A DNA stretch of 64,000 nucleotides from Actinomycetes bacterium (GCA_021414085.1 JAIOPC010000014.1:620001-684000); one strand, 5' to 3'; counted from the first letter of the stretch, positions 25,382 through 35,214 are shown. Notes: generated by a model not told the origin, from the sequence alone. Translations and numbers: made by a program.

Positions 25382-27034
25382 ATGACGCTGCACGTTCGTT
25401 GGCTTGGCCGCGTGCCATACCGCGAGGCGTTGGCAGTGCAGCATGCGATGTTCGGCAATGGCCGCAACGATCACCTGCTGTTGCTTGAGCACCCGCACGT
25501 GTTCACGCACGGCCCGCGGGCCGATCTTGCCGCCAATGTGCGCGTCGAACCCGCGTCGGTGAACGCAGAGTTGGTGTCGGTGAAGCGCGGTGGCGACGTG
25601 ACGTATCACGGCCCTGGCCAACTCGTGGGGTATCCGATCGTCAATGTGCCCAACGCTCTTGGCGCCGCCGATCATGTGTGCACCATCCAACGTGTGCTGG
25701 TTGCGACGCTGCAGGAACTAGGCCTCGATGATGTCGGTTGCTTGTCCGACTACCCGGGCGTGTGGGTCGGTGTCAGTGGCGCCAACCCGCGCAAGATCGC
25801 AGCGATCGGTGTCCGGTTGGCGAATGGTCGGACCATGCACGGCTTCGCGCTCAATGTGTGCCCGGACATGCGTTACATGCGCGACTACATCGTGCCGTGT
25901 GGCATCGGCGACAAGCCGGTCACGTCGCTCGCCGAAGAAGGCATCAGCGTCGACATGCATCGCGTTGTCGAAGTTGTTGCGCGTCATGCTGGCGAAGCGT
26001 GGGGCGAGGGAATCGTTGAACGGCAGGAGGTCGCGTGGAAGCACCGACCGGAAGACCTGGCACCGTTCTCCCGTGGAGAAACAACTCCTGCGAGCAGAGC
26101 GACTGCTCGGTTGCAGCAAGCGGGCGTCCCTGACGGTCTTGCCATCGCAAGCCGCAAACCCGAGTGGCTGCGCCCAAAGGTGAAGCTCGGCAGCGGGGTC
26201 TTGCAGCTGAAGCAGACGGTGAGGGAGCACGGCCTTGTCACCGTGTGTGAAGAGGCAGGTTGTCCGAATCTCAGCGACTGTTGGGCCGACGGCACGGCCA
26301 CGTTCATGGTGCTCGGCGATCGGTGCACACGCGCATGTGGTTTTTGCTTGGTCGATACCAGCAAACCGCTTGCGCCGGCCTCTGACGAACCGGCCCGGGT
26401 GGCGGCGGCGATCTGCGAGATGGCGCTAGATCACGCCGTGCTCACGATGGTCGCGCGCGACGACCTAGCCGACGGAGGGTTCGCCCATGTCGCCGCGTGC
26501 GTGCGCGCAATCCGCGCGGTCAGCCCGCGAACCGCTATCGAAACATTGGTCAGCGACGCCAAGGGCGACGACGCCGCGCTGCACTTGCTGTTCGACGACC
26601 CGGCAAGTCGACCCGACGTGTTCAACCACAACATCGAAACTGTTGCAAGGCTGCAGCGAGCGGTGCGGCCAAGCGCTGGCTACGCCCGCAGCCTCTCGGT
26701 TCTCGCCCGGGCGAAGGCCGCAGGCTTGGTCGTCAAGACCGGCTTCATGCTCGGCCTCGGTGAGACCGACGACGAGATCGCCGGCCTGCTGGTCGACCTC
26801 GCCGCCATCGGCGTCGACATCGTGACGATTGGTCAGTACCTACGTCCCACCGATGGTCATTTGCCCGTTGCCCGGTGGGCGGAACCGAGCGAATTCGAGC
26901 GTTGGAAGGCGGCAGGTGAGTCCTTGGGGGTCGGCCACGTCGAGGCCAGTCCGCTGACCCGCAGCAGTTACCACGCGAAGCAAGCCGCAAACCTGGTGAC
27001 GACGGGAACCTCCGCCGCCGTTTCGTTCGTCTAA
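25382..27034 (+). CDS. LipB-LipA fusion: octanoyltransferase plus lipoyl synthase in one polypeptide
   Basis: The start chosen is the ATG at 25382 (550 residues); a GTG at 25358 would add eight. Residues 1-215 are LipB, which moves octanoyl from acyl carrier protein to the lipoyl domain Lys. They include 'VKRGGDVTYHGPGQLVGYPI', catalytic Lys138 in 'PRKIAAIGVR' and catalytic Cys173 in 'DYIVPCGIGD'. After a linker of about 40 residues comes a full LipA radical-SAM enzyme. It has the auxiliary-cluster 'CEEAGCPNLSDCW' (Cys289, 294, 300), the radical-SAM 'CTRACGFCLVDT' (Cys315, 319, 322) and the C-terminal 'RSSYHAKQA' whose Ser ligates the auxiliary cluster. LipB and LipA act in sequence and are normally separate proteins. 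Both halves keep their catalytic residues. It sits directly behind E3 and E2, its lipoyl substrate. Confidence 0.94.
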   Translation: MTLHVRWLGRVPYREALAVQHAMFGNGRNDHLLLLEHPHVFTHGPRADLAANVRVEPASVNAELVSVKRGGDVTYHGPGQLVGYPIVNVPNALGAADHVCTIQRVLVATLQELGLDDVGCLSDYPGVWVGVSGANPRKIAAIGVRLANGRTMHGFALNVCPDMRYMRDYIVPCGIGDKPVTSLAEEGISVDMHRVVEVVARHAGEAWGEGIVERQEVAWKHRPEDLAPFSRGETTPASRATARLQQAGVPDGLAIASRKPEWLRPKVKLGSGVLQLKQTVREHGLVTVCEEAGCPNLSDCWADGTATFMVLGDRCTRACGFCLVDTSKPLAPASDEPARVAAAICEMALDHAVLTMVARDDLADGGFAHVAACVRAIRAVSPRTAIETLVSDAKGDDAALHLLFDDPASRPDVFNHNIETVARLQRAVRPSAGYARSLSVLARAKAAGLVVKTGFMLGLGETDDEIAGLLVDLAAIGVDIVTIGQYLRPTDGHLPVARWAEPSEFERWKAAGESLGVGHVEASPLTRSSYHAKQAANLVTTGTSAAVSFV

Positions 27035-27039
27035 GCGCC

Positions 27040-28326
27040 ATGCGAATCGCCGACACAGACCCCGACGAACTCGACGACAACCTCGACGACGACGGCCGTC
27101 CGCTGCGTGGGCCAGGTTCGCGCCGACGCAAGTTGTCGGTAATGGCAGGCGCGGCGGTAGTCATCGCCGGTGGTATCACCGCAGCGGTCGCGTTCTCGGG
27201 CGACGACGACGATCCGGCTGCCGATGTGAGCAAGTCGACGGTCGTCGAATCGTCGGACACAACCGGCTCTGGTGACGGGCCGGCCGTTGCGGTCGCTCCC
27301 TCCCCGGACGGATTTCCTGACTACGGCAGCGACTACATGGGGCCGCAGTTGGACACGATGTTCCAACGCACCACCGACACCGGCATTCGGCTGGTTTTGC
27401 AGAACAGTGGCGACTGGCAGGACTTTGTCTTCGAGGGCGACACTGGGTTTGGCGTGGCGGAAACGATCGCCATCCCGGTCGCGCCGCCAGGCACCGGCCA
27501 GCAAAGTAGCTGGATCGCACCCCAGTGGTGCAGCCCGATCGGCGGGTTCCGTCTTGCCATGTCATTCAAGGATGCGATCGGTATCGCGAACGGAAGTCGC
27601 TATGGCGAACCGCGCGACGGGCTGGCAGCCACACTGTTCAGCAGTGGCTACGCAGAGGGTGTGCCGTTCCGTGCGCTCGTGTTGAACTTGGGTGACGACG
27701 TGCTCAGCGCGACCGCAACTTGGGCGGACGACGCCAGCGATACAGCGGTACCGGTCGATGGTTGGGTGGTTCTCGCAACGCCGGGTGAAGCCAGTGGCAA
27801 GTTCGAACTTGTACTGCAAACCGAAACCGGCGAACGCACCGTTGCGTGGGACGAGATTCCGCAAGATGGCGATCTTGAGTGGCAGAAGGATTGCTCACCG
27901 CCGCCGCCAGAACTTCCGCTGGCTGGCGGCCAGCCCGACGATCCTGCGGGCGCCGAAGCTCAGATCCGAGCCAACTACGACTTGCTGTACGACCTCGATA
28001 TCGCGTTTGCGGATAAAGCGGAGCAACTGCTTGACGATACGACCGGCGTCCTGGATGCAATCGAGCAGATGCGGGAGGGTGGCTTCGCCGACGCGGCCGA
28101 GACATCGGTGCACACAATGACTGATCTCGTTTTCGTTTCGCCGAACGAGGCATGGTTTACGTACGACCTCGAAACACAGTTCGGCGGATTCGCAAACCGC
28201 TTCGGGATCGCCTACCTGATCGACGGCGAGTGGCGATTCGCGCGAGCGGTCGTGTGCCAAGACCTGTCGCTGACCGGCATTCCGTGCAACCCGCCGGTGA
28301 ACGACATCTACCCCGCCGTGGGGTAG
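27040..28326 (+). CDS. Membrane-anchored exported protein of unknown function
   Basis: The protein is 428 residues. An acidic cytoplasmic start ('DTDPDELDDNLDDDGRPL') precedes one transmembrane helix ('LSVMAGAAVVIAGGITAAVAF'). The external part has a Ser/Thr/Asp-rich linker, a central beta-rich region of about 190 residues, and a C-terminal region ('AQIRANYDLLYD...FRF-like strands') that looks like an NTF2/SnoaL-type fold. No enzymatic motif is seen. It starts six bases after the lipBA fusion and may be co-transcribed with it, but a functional link is not obvious. Confidence 0.6.
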   Translation: MRIADTDPDELDDNLDDDGRPLRGPGSRRRKLSVMAGAAVVIAGGITAAVAFSGDDDDPAADVSKSTVVESSDTTGSGDGPAVAVAPSPDGFPDYGSDYMGPQLDTMFQRTTDTGIRLVLQNSGDWQDFVFEGDTGFGVAETIAIPVAPPGTGQQSSWIAPQWCSPIGGFRLAMSFKDAIGIANGSRYGEPRDGLAATLFSSGYAEGVPFRALVLNLGDDVLSATATWADDASDTAVPVDGWVVLATPGEASGKFELVLQTETGERTVAWDEIPQDGDLEWQKDCSPPPPELPLAGGQPDDPAGAEAQIRANYDLLYDLDIAFADKAEQLLDDTTGVLDAIEQMREGGFADAAETSVHTMTDLVFVSPNEAWFTYDLETQFGGFANRFGIAYLIDGEWRFARAVVCQDLSLTGIPCNPPVNDIYPAVG

Positions 28327-28330
28327 TTCG

Positions 28331-28591
28331 TTACCTGATGAATTGCTCGGCGCGATCGATCGCGTCTTTGGCGTCGGCCAGGCTGCAATTGGTGAGCTCG
28401 CGATAGAACTTGATCGCGGCGATCTTGTTGCCGCTCTTCAGCGCTTCTTGAACCTGCGGTGAGAGCGCGGGGTCTTGCGTGGTTGTGGGGTGTGCGTAGT
28501 CGATGTTGAGCTGGCGATAGATGAACTGCAAACGCTGTTCCAGTTCGGTAACGCGCAGCTGTAGAAGCTGTGCTTCCGTTTCACTGAGCAT
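28331..28591 (-). CDS. Small protein with L7/L12 C-terminal-like domain
   Basis: The protein is 86 residues. The N-terminal half is a helix with coiled-coil spacing ('ETEAQLLQLRVTELEQRLQFIYR'). The C-terminal half, 'GNKIAAIKFYRELTNCSLADAKDAIDRAE', matches the pattern of the ribosomal protein L7/L12 C-terminal domain ('..KI.VIK..RE.TGL.L.EAK..V'). Stand-alone L7/L12-CTD-like proteins are common in Actinobacteria and their role is unknown. It converges on the preceding gene with four bases between stops. Confidence 0.7.
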   Translation of the reverse strand: MLSETEAQLLQLRVTELEQRLQFIYRQLNIDYAHPTTTQDPALSPQVQEALKSGNKIAAIKFYRELTNCSLADAKDAIDRAEQFIR

Positions 28592-28647
28592 CCGTCGACC
28601 GCCTTTGGGTTGGCACGGTCAAAGCGTAGGCAATGTGCGCCATAGCT

Positions 28648-30129
28648 TCAGAATGGGATGAGTTTCGTCACGGTGTTAGCGGCAGCGTTGGTGACCCAGA
28701 TGTTGCTACCGTCGAACGCAAGTCCATCTGGGCTGTCGCCGACGGTGACGGTCGCTACCACCGTATTGGTTGCCGGGTTGATCTTGGAGACCGTGTCGTC
28801 GGTGGCGTTAGCGACCCAAACGCTGGTGCCGTCGAAGGCGATCCCGCGAGGCCCGCTGCCGACAGCGACGTTGACGATGACCGCGCCGGTTGCCGGGTTG
28901 ACCTTGGAGACGGTGGTGCCGCCACTGTTGGCGACCCAGATGCTGGTGCCGTCGAACGCAATCCCGACCGGGCCGCTACCGACGGTGAACGGGCCGGAGA
29001 CCGCGTTGGTGCCAACGTTGACCTTGACGATGGTCGAGACGCCAAGGGCAACCCAAACGCTCGTGCCGTCGAATGCCATGTTCCCGGCTCCGCTGCCGAC
29101 AGCGACCGGCGTGTCGAGCGCGTTGGTTACTGGGTTGATCTTGACGATCGAGTTGTTACCGCTTTGGCTGACCCAGATGTTGCTGCCGTCGAATACGACA
29201 CCGAGGGGCAAACCGGAGACGGCGATGGTGTCGACAGCGTTCGTGGTGGCGTTGATCTTTGAGACCGATTCTCCACCAAGGTTGGCGACCCACAGGCTGG
29301 TGCCGTCGAAGGCGATGCCTCGTGGCCCGTCGCCGACATTGATCGTCGCAGTCACCGTGTTGCTCGCAGGGTCGATCTTGGAGACGGTGTCGGCGTTGTA
29401 GTTGGCAACCCAGATGTTGCTGCCGTCGGACGCAATGTTAACGGGTGCGCTCCCGACAGTGATGGTGGCGGCACGGCCGGGGTCTTGGTCCCAGCGCAGC
29501 ATCGCGATTTGTTCATCGGTGATGCGGTTGGCGGGGCCGGCGGGGCCGGTGAGTCCGGTTGGTCCGGTGGCGCCGGCGGGTCCGCTACCGCCAGCTTGGT
29601 AGTAACCGACCACGTCGGCGAGCAGGTTGACCGTCGCGCCTGCTGGGCCGCCACCGAAATAGAACAGGTTGAGCATCCCGGCGTTGCCGCCACTGGTGGG
29701 AAGTTGCACGGTGACGCTGTTGGGGATGACGGCGCCGTCTTCGAAGTTGAGATTCGAGGTGGCGGGGTCGCCGGCTGCGTCGCCGGGGCGCACCGACACG
29801 AAGCCGCCGGCGGTGGGTGACACGACGGTGACGTTGAGTACGACTGCGGTTGCGCCGTCGGGCACGACGATGGCGTTGCCGCCGATCACCGGGATCGATC
29901 CGGTGATGTCGAGTATGCGTGCGCTACCGGAGGTGAATGGGCCGCTGAGGCCAAGGCCGACACCGGCGCGTGTGTCGAGCACACGCGTGGGTGTGACTGG
30001 CACGAACACCGAGCCGCTGCTGGAGGCTTGCACTGCGTAGAGACCGCCGCCTCCGATTGCCACCGCAACCGCAGCACCGATCGCTGCCCAACGCGAACGC
30101 CACAATGGTGTGTTTTGTTTGGTGCCCAT
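28648..30129 (-). CDS. Exported seven-bladed beta-propeller with N-terminal DTR module and collagen-like linker
   Basis: The start chosen is the ATG at 30129 (493 residues), with GGGAG nine bases upstream, instead of the TTG at 30138. A signal/anchor segment ('WAAIGAAVAVAIGGGGLYAV') is followed by one 'PTRVLDTR...LLADVVGYY' module, the same unit found three times in the protein at 561-2612. A short collagen-like stretch ('GPAGATGPTGLTGPAGPA') links to seven repeats of about 40 residues of the form 'VGSGPxGIAFDGTSIWVAN'...'VSKINPATN'. Seven such repeats predict a closed YVTN/NHL-type propeller, probably a surface binding or adhesion domain. Expression is from its own promoter upstream of 30150. 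No catalytic residues are evident. Confidence 0.85.
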   Translation of the reverse strand: MGTKQNTPLWRSRWAAIGAAVAVAIGGGGLYAVQASSSGSVFVPVTPTRVLDTRAGVGLGLSGPFTSGSARILDITGSIPVIGGNAIVVPDGATAVVLNVTVVSPTAGGFVSVRPGDAAGDPATSNLNFEDGAVIPNSVTVQLPTSGGNAGMLNLFYFGGGPAGATVNLLADVVGYYQAGGSGPAGATGPTGLTGPAGPANRITDEQIAMLRWDQDPGRAATITVGSAPVNIASDGSNIWVANYNADTVSKIDPASNTVTATINVGDGPRGIAFDGTSLWVANLGGESVSKINATTNAVDTIAVSGLPLGVVFDGSNIWVSQSGNNSIVKINPVTNALDTPVAVGSGAGNMAFDGTSVWVALGVSTIVKVNVGTNAVSGPFTVGSGPVGIAFDGTSIWVANSGGTTVSKVNPATGAVIVNVAVGSGPRGIAFDGTSVWVANATDDTVSKINPATNTVVATVTVGDSPDGLAFDGSNIWVTNAAANTVTKLIPF

Positions 30130-30232
30130 GACTGACAACTCCCTACATAGAGGCGAATTGTCGAAATCCCAAAGGGCGACGCCGGTGCGGCACCGTAACA
30201 GGTCTGGTCCTGCGACGTAGACAGAGGCTTGG

Positions 30233-32695
30233 TTACGCCCTTGGTCGTACGTTGTCTGGATCGAACAGTGGCTCGCGGCCTACTGTCGCCGCGACCATCT
30301 GGCCGAAGATCTTGATGTACACCTTCGTGCCCGGCGCCTCGAACTGTGGTCGCACGTAACCCAGTGCGACGCTCTTGTTCAAGGTGAAGCTCCATCCGCC
30401 CGAGGTGGCGAGCCCGATGTTGTTCGCACCCTCGCCGGCACCATCGAAGATCGACGAGCAGAACGGTGCGTCGGCGTCGCCTGGTTCGTCGAGCGTCATC
30501 GACACGAACCGCCATGCAGAACCCTTCGCCTTCTCGGCGACGAGCGCAGCCTTGCCGACGAAATCGGGCTTGGTGAGGTCGACGAAACGATCGAGCGATG
30601 CGTCGAATGGCGAGTATCCGATCTCGAGGTCGCCCTTCCACCCGCGGTAGCCCTTATCGAGTCGCAAGCTGTCGACTGCGTAGATGCCGAAGTCGCGGAT
30701 GCCGTGTCGTTCGCCCGCAGCCCAGATCGCTTCGTACAGCGCGGGCAGTTGGGCGTTCGCGGCGTGAAGTTCCCAACCAAGCTCGCCGACGTAGTTGACG
30801 CGTAGCGCGCGCACCGGGCCCACCGCGGTTTCGATGTCGCGCACCGAAAGCCACGGGAACGACGCGTTGTCGAGAGCGGTGGTAGTCACCTGCGCGAGCA
30901 CGTCGCGCGAACGCGGGCCGACGACGATTAGCGAACCGAAGGCAGCCGTGACGTTGGTGAGGGTGACCGAACCGTCGCCGGGCAGCGCAGCTTCCAAGAC
31001 ATCGAGGTCGTGCCACTCGGCGCTTGCCGCTCCGACGGCGTAGTAGTGCTGGTCGGCGATCTTGCTGAGCGTGAATTCGCTGAGCACCTTGCCGTCTGGC
31101 AGCAGCGCGTAGCAAAGCGTGACGCGACCGGTCTTGGGCAACTTCGTGCACAACAGCTGATCGAGATACGCCTCGGCGCCAGGACCCTTGATTTCGATCT
31201 TGGTGAAACCGGGCAGATCGAGCACTGCAACGCCGTTGCGCGCGGCGGCACACTCTTGCGCTACCTGCTCGCGCCATCCGTTGCGGCGAAAGAACGACAA
31301 CGAATGGTCGGTGACCGCGTTGGCGGTGCCGATGTTGGTGTCGAACCAGGTCGGCCGCTCCCAACCGCCCCGCGCGCCGAAGTAGGCGCCCTTCGCCTTC
31401 AGAGTTTCAAAGAGCGGCGATGTATACGCCGGGCGACCAGCTGGACGTTCTTCGAACGGGAAGCCCATCGCATATTCGTTCTGGTACACCTCGATCGCCT
31501 TGTCGATCGTGTACTGCGTGGTCGCGTAGTCCTTGTAACGGCGACGATCGATCGACCAGATGTCAATCGCGGGTCGGCCCTCGAGAATCCACTCGGCGAT
31601 TGCCTTGCCCGCGCCTCCACCCTGTGCGATGCCGAAGCTGAACGTGTTGCAGTGGAAGAAGTTGCGTAGGCCGCGCTCGGGACCAAGGTATGGGTTTCCA
31701 TCGGGCGCGTACGGAATCGGGCCATTGACGACGCGGGCGATGCCAGCATCGCCGAGCACAGGCACACGCTCGCCAGCGTCGAGGATCTGCGGTTCCAGCC
31801 GCTCGAGATCTTCGCTCCACAGCTGGTTCGCGAACTGATCGGGGATGCTGTCCTGCCACATCGCAGTGGCCTTCCACTCGTACGGCCCGAGGATGAAGCT
31901 GTTGCGCTCTTGGCGTAGGTAGTAACTGGTGTCGGGGTCGCGCAGCAACGGCAACGGTGTGTCGCGTGCGGCGAGCTCGGCGATTTCCTCGGTGATGTAG
32001 TACTGGTGCGACATGTGTGCGATGGGTAGGTGGCGACCGATCAGGCTCATCAACTCAGCGGCGCGGTAGCCGGCTGCGTTGACGACGATTTCGCAGTCGA
32101 TCGTGTGCTCCTCGCCGTCGGCGGTGCGCGATGTCACCGTCCACGCGTGGTTCGGGTGTTGCACCAGGCCGACGACGCGCTCGAAGCGCCGCACGCGGGC
32201 GCCCATCGCGCGCGCCGCGCGCGCCATTGCCTGCGTGATTTGCGACGGATCAATGTCGCCATCGAGCGGGTCCCACAATGCGCCGACCAGATCGTGCGTC
32301 TTCACCAGCGGATAGCGCTCGACGAGTTGCGCGGACGTCAGCATGTCGTAGCCCATGCCTTGCGCGTTGGCCATGCTGGTCACGTGGCGGAATTCGGCGT
32401 AGCGCTCGTCGCTGTGCGCCAAGCGCACCGAACCGGTGACGTGGTAACTGATCGGAAACTCGGGGTCCTTGGCTAGCTCGCGATAGAGGGCAGCGGAGTA
32501 CGACTGCACCTTCATCACGCTCCAGCTGGTGCTGTATGTCGGCACGTTGCCAGCGGCATGCCACGTGGAGCCGGACGTCAGCTCGTCGCGCTCCAGCAGC
32601 AACACATCTGTGCACCCCATTTTGGCCAGATGATAGAGCGTGCTGCAGCCGGCGATGCCGCCACCGATAACGACGATTCGTGCCTGATCATTCAT
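30233..32695 (-). CDS. FAD-dependent dimethylglycine/sarcosine dehydrogenase-like protein with GcvT domain
   Basis: The protein is 820 residues, as expected for the DMGDH family. The N-terminal FAD site is 'RIVVIGGGIAGCSTLYHLA', and 'GSTWHAAGN' holds the His that covalently binds FAD in relatives. The middle contains 'VLGDAGIARVVNGPIPYAPDG', typical of this family. The C-terminal ~430 residues are a GcvT-like aminomethyltransferase domain with 'VNYVGELGWELHAAN' and 'DSLRLDKGYRGW', which accepts the released one-carbon unit on tetrahydrofolate. It oxidatively demethylates an N-methylated glycine or related amine. It is divergent from a paralog 26 bases away, so the two share a regulatory region. 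Confidence 0.88.
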   Translation of the reverse strand: MNDQARIVVIGGGIAGCSTLYHLAKMGCTDVLLLERDELTSGSTWHAAGNVPTYSTSWSVMKVQSYSAALYRELAKDPEFPISYHVTGSVRLAHSDERYAEFRHVTSMANAQGMGYDMLTSAQLVERYPLVKTHDLVGALWDPLDGDIDPSQITQAMARAARAMGARVRRFERVVGLVQHPNHAWTVTSRTADGEEHTIDCEIVVNAAGYRAAELMSLIGRHLPIAHMSHQYYITEEIAELAARDTPLPLLRDPDTSYYLRQERNSFILGPYEWKATAMWQDSIPDQFANQLWSEDLERLEPQILDAGERVPVLGDAGIARVVNGPIPYAPDGNPYLGPERGLRNFFHCNTFSFGIAQGGGAGKAIAEWILEGRPAIDIWSIDRRRYKDYATTQYTIDKAIEVYQNEYAMGFPFEERPAGRPAYTSPLFETLKAKGAYFGARGGWERPTWFDTNIGTANAVTDHSLSFFRRNGWREQVAQECAAARNGVAVLDLPGFTKIEIKGPGAEAYLDQLLCTKLPKTGRVTLCYALLPDGKVLSEFTLSKIADQHYYAVGAASAEWHDLDVLEAALPGDGSVTLTNVTAAFGSLIVVGPRSRDVLAQVTTTALDNASFPWLSVRDIETAVGPVRALRVNYVGELGWELHAANAQLPALYEAIWAAGERHGIRDFGIYAVDSLRLDKGYRGWKGDLEIGYSPFDASLDRFVDLTKPDFVGKAALVAEKAKGSAWRFVSMTLDEPGDADAPFCSSIFDGAGEGANNIGLATSGGWSFTLNKSVALGYVRPQFEAPGTKVYIKIFGQMVAATVGREPLFDPDNVRPRA

Positions 32696-32721
32696 GACAT
32701 GTGAAGATAGGCGAAATCACT

Positions 32722-35214
32722 ATGACGGACCTTCCTAGCTCTGCCCGCGTCGTAATTGTCGGCGGTGGAATCGTCGGTTGCAGCATCGCCTACCACCTAG
32801 CGCTGCGGGGCGAAACCGATGTCGTGCTGCTGGAACGCAAGCAGCTCACCTGCGGCACTACCTGGCATGCCGCCGGCTTGGTGGGCCAATTGCGTGCCAC
32901 TCACAACCTGACTCGGCTGGCGCAGTACACCACCAACCTGTTTGCGACGCTCGAGCAAGAAACCGGGCAAGCAACCGGCTTCCAGCAACGCGGTTCGGTG
33001 CTGGTGGCGCCGAACAAGGAACGTCTGGAGGAGATCACGCGCGGCGCCTCGATGGCTCGCGTGTTTGGTCTCGACGTCAACATCGTCGGCCCATCGGAGA
33101 TCAAGGCGCTGGTGCCGCTGGCCAACGTCGACGACTTGGTCGGCGGCGTGCACATGCCCAGCGACGGTGTCACCAACCCAATCGACACCACACAGGCATT
33201 AGCGAAGGGCGCTCGCTCACGCGGGGTGCGCATCGTCGAGAACGCAAAGGTGTCGCGAATCATCGTCGAGAACGGTCGTGCGACCGGCGTCGCCTACGAG
33301 GTCGATGGCACCGTGGGCGAGATTCGCGCCGATGCCGTCGTCAATGCGGCAGGTATGTGGGGCCGCGAGTTGGGCGACCAGGTGGGCGCGGTGGTGCCAC
33401 TGCACGCGGCCGAGCACTTCTACATCGTCACGGAGGCGGTGGAAGGAATCTCGCCGACGATGCCCGTGTTGCGTGATCCGGAAGGCTGCGGTTACTTCAA
33501 AGAGGATGCTGGCAAGCTGCTGATCGGGTGGTTCGAGCCAGTGTCGAAGCCGTGGGGCATGACGAAGCCGGGCGGCGCGAGTGGCATCCCTGAGGAGTTT
33601 TCGTTCGGCACCTTGCCGGAAGACTTCGAACACATCGCACCGTTGGTGGAAGCCGCGACGCACCGCATGCCGATTCTCGGCGAGACCGGCATTCGCCTGT
33701 TCTTCAATGGGCCGGAAGCGTTTACGCCCGACGATCGTTATCTGCTCGGCGAGTCGCCCGATGTGAAGAGTCTGTTCATGGCGTGCGGCTTCAACTCCAT
33801 CGGTATCCAATCATCGGGCGGCGCCGGCAAGGTGCTCGCCGATTGGATACTCGACGGTCATCCACCAATGGACCTGTGGGATGTCGACATCCGCCGCGTC
33901 ATGCCCTTCCAACGCAACGCGAGTTATCTGCACGATCGCACGGTCGAGACGCTGGGTTTGTTGTACGCGATGCACTGGCCTTTCCGTCAACCGGAGACGG
34001 CGCGCGGTGTGCGTCGGTCGGTGTTGCACGATCGCCTGGATGCGAAGGGCGCGTGCTTCGGTGAGACTGCCGGATGGGAACGCACCAACTGGTTTGCGCC
34101 GGCGGGCGTCGCGGCCGAGTATGAGTACACCTACGGTCGGCAGAACTGGTTCCCGTACTCCGCCGAAGAGCACCACGCCGTACGTAGCGCAGTGGGCGTG
34201 TTCGATCAATCGTCGTTCGGCAAGTTCTCTGTGGAAGGTCCCGACGCCGAAGCGGTGCTGAACCAAATCTGTGCGAACGACGTCGCCGTGCCCGTGGGCA
34301 AGATCATCTACACGCAGTGGCTCAACGAGCGCGGCGGCATTGAGGCGGATCTCACGATCACGCGTGAAGCGGCTGATCGGTACCTGGTGGTTACCGCTGC
34401 GGCGACGCAGGTGCGCGACTTCGCGTACTTGAAGGCGAACATCCCGGCAACCGCTCGCGTCGTCGCCACCGACGTCACTTCCGGGTTCGCCGTGTTGAGC
34501 GTGATGGGTCCGAACTCGCGTGCGCTGTTGCAGTCACTCACCAGTCACTCAGCCGCTGACGACTTGTCGAACGAGGCATTCCCGTTCGGAACTTCGCGCA
34601 TCATCGATCTCGCCTACGCGCGGGTGCGCGCCAGTCGCGTGACCTACGTCGGCGAGCTGGGATGGGAGCTGTACATCCCAACCGAGTTCGCCACCGGCGT
34701 ATTCGATGCGATCGTTGCCGCTGGCCCCGAGTTCGGTCTGCGCCACGCCGGTTACCACGCGCTCAACTCGTTGCGCATGGAGAAGGGGTATCGCCACTGG
34801 GGCCACGACATTGGGCCCGACGAGACGCCGCTGGAAGCGGGTCTCGGTTTCGTGGTCGCATGGAACAAGCCGGGCGGGTTCATGGGCCGCGAAGCGCTGA
34901 TGAACCAGAAGTTGGCGGGCGTGCATCAACGACTCGCGCAATTCGCTTTGGTCGACTCAGACAAGTTGCTGCTGCACAACGAGCCGATCGTGCGCGATGG
35001 CGTGATCGTCGGCCGCATCACCTCGGGCATGTACGGCCACACGGTGGGTACCGCGCTCGGAATGGGCTACGTCACGTCACCCGACGGCGGTCTGGTCGAC
35101 CGCGACTTTGTATTGAACGGCAAGTACGAAATCGAAATCGCCGGTGAACGCGTGCCAGCCAAGGTTTCCCTCGACCCCTGGTACGACCCCAAGAGCGAAC
35201 GGGTCAAGCGCTAA
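32722..35214 (+). CDS. FAD-dependent dimethylglycine/sarcosine dehydrogenase-like protein with GcvT domain (paralog)
   Basis: The start chosen is the ATG at 32722 (830 residues); a GTG at 32701 is possible. Features parallel the divergent gene: 'VVIVGGGIVGCSIAYHLA', 'GTTWHAAGLVGQLRAT' with the flavin-linking His, 'ILGETGIRLFFNGPEAFTPD', then the GcvT-like part with 'VTYVGELGWELYIPTEF' and 'NSLRMEKGYRHWGHD'. It is closer to classical mitochondrial-type DMGDH/SARDH than its neighbour. Together the two may perform successive demethylations (dimethylglycine to sarcosine to glycine), which fits the MttB-like gene nearby, but substrates are inferred. It is followed by a palindromic repeat cluster. 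Confidence 0.9.
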   Translation: MTDLPSSARVVIVGGGIVGCSIAYHLALRGETDVVLLERKQLTCGTTWHAAGLVGQLRATHNLTRLAQYTTNLFATLEQETGQATGFQQRGSVLVAPNKERLEEITRGASMARVFGLDVNIVGPSEIKALVPLANVDDLVGGVHMPSDGVTNPIDTTQALAKGARSRGVRIVENAKVSRIIVENGRATGVAYEVDGTVGEIRADAVVNAAGMWGRELGDQVGAVVPLHAAEHFYIVTEAVEGISPTMPVLRDPEGCGYFKEDAGKLLIGWFEPVSKPWGMTKPGGASGIPEEFSFGTLPEDFEHIAPLVEAATHRMPILGETGIRLFFNGPEAFTPDDRYLLGESPDVKSLFMACGFNSIGIQSSGGAGKVLADWILDGHPPMDLWDVDIRRVMPFQRNASYLHDRTVETLGLLYAMHWPFRQPETARGVRRSVLHDRLDAKGACFGETAGWERTNWFAPAGVAAEYEYTYGRQNWFPYSAEEHHAVRSAVGVFDQSSFGKFSVEGPDAEAVLNQICANDVAVPVGKIIYTQWLNERGGIEADLTITREAADRYLVVTAAATQVRDFAYLKANIPATARVVATDVTSGFAVLSVMGPNSRALLQSLTSHSAADDLSNEAFPFGTSRIIDLAYARVRASRVTYVGELGWELYIPTEFATGVFDAIVAAGPEFGLRHAGYHALNSLRMEKGYRHWGHDIGPDETPLEAGLGFVVAWNKPGGFMGREALMNQKLAGVHQRLAQFALVDSDKLLLHNEPIVRDGVIVGRITSGMYGHTVGTALGMGYVTSPDGGLVDRDFVLNGKYEIEIAGERVPAKVSLDPWYDPKSERVKR

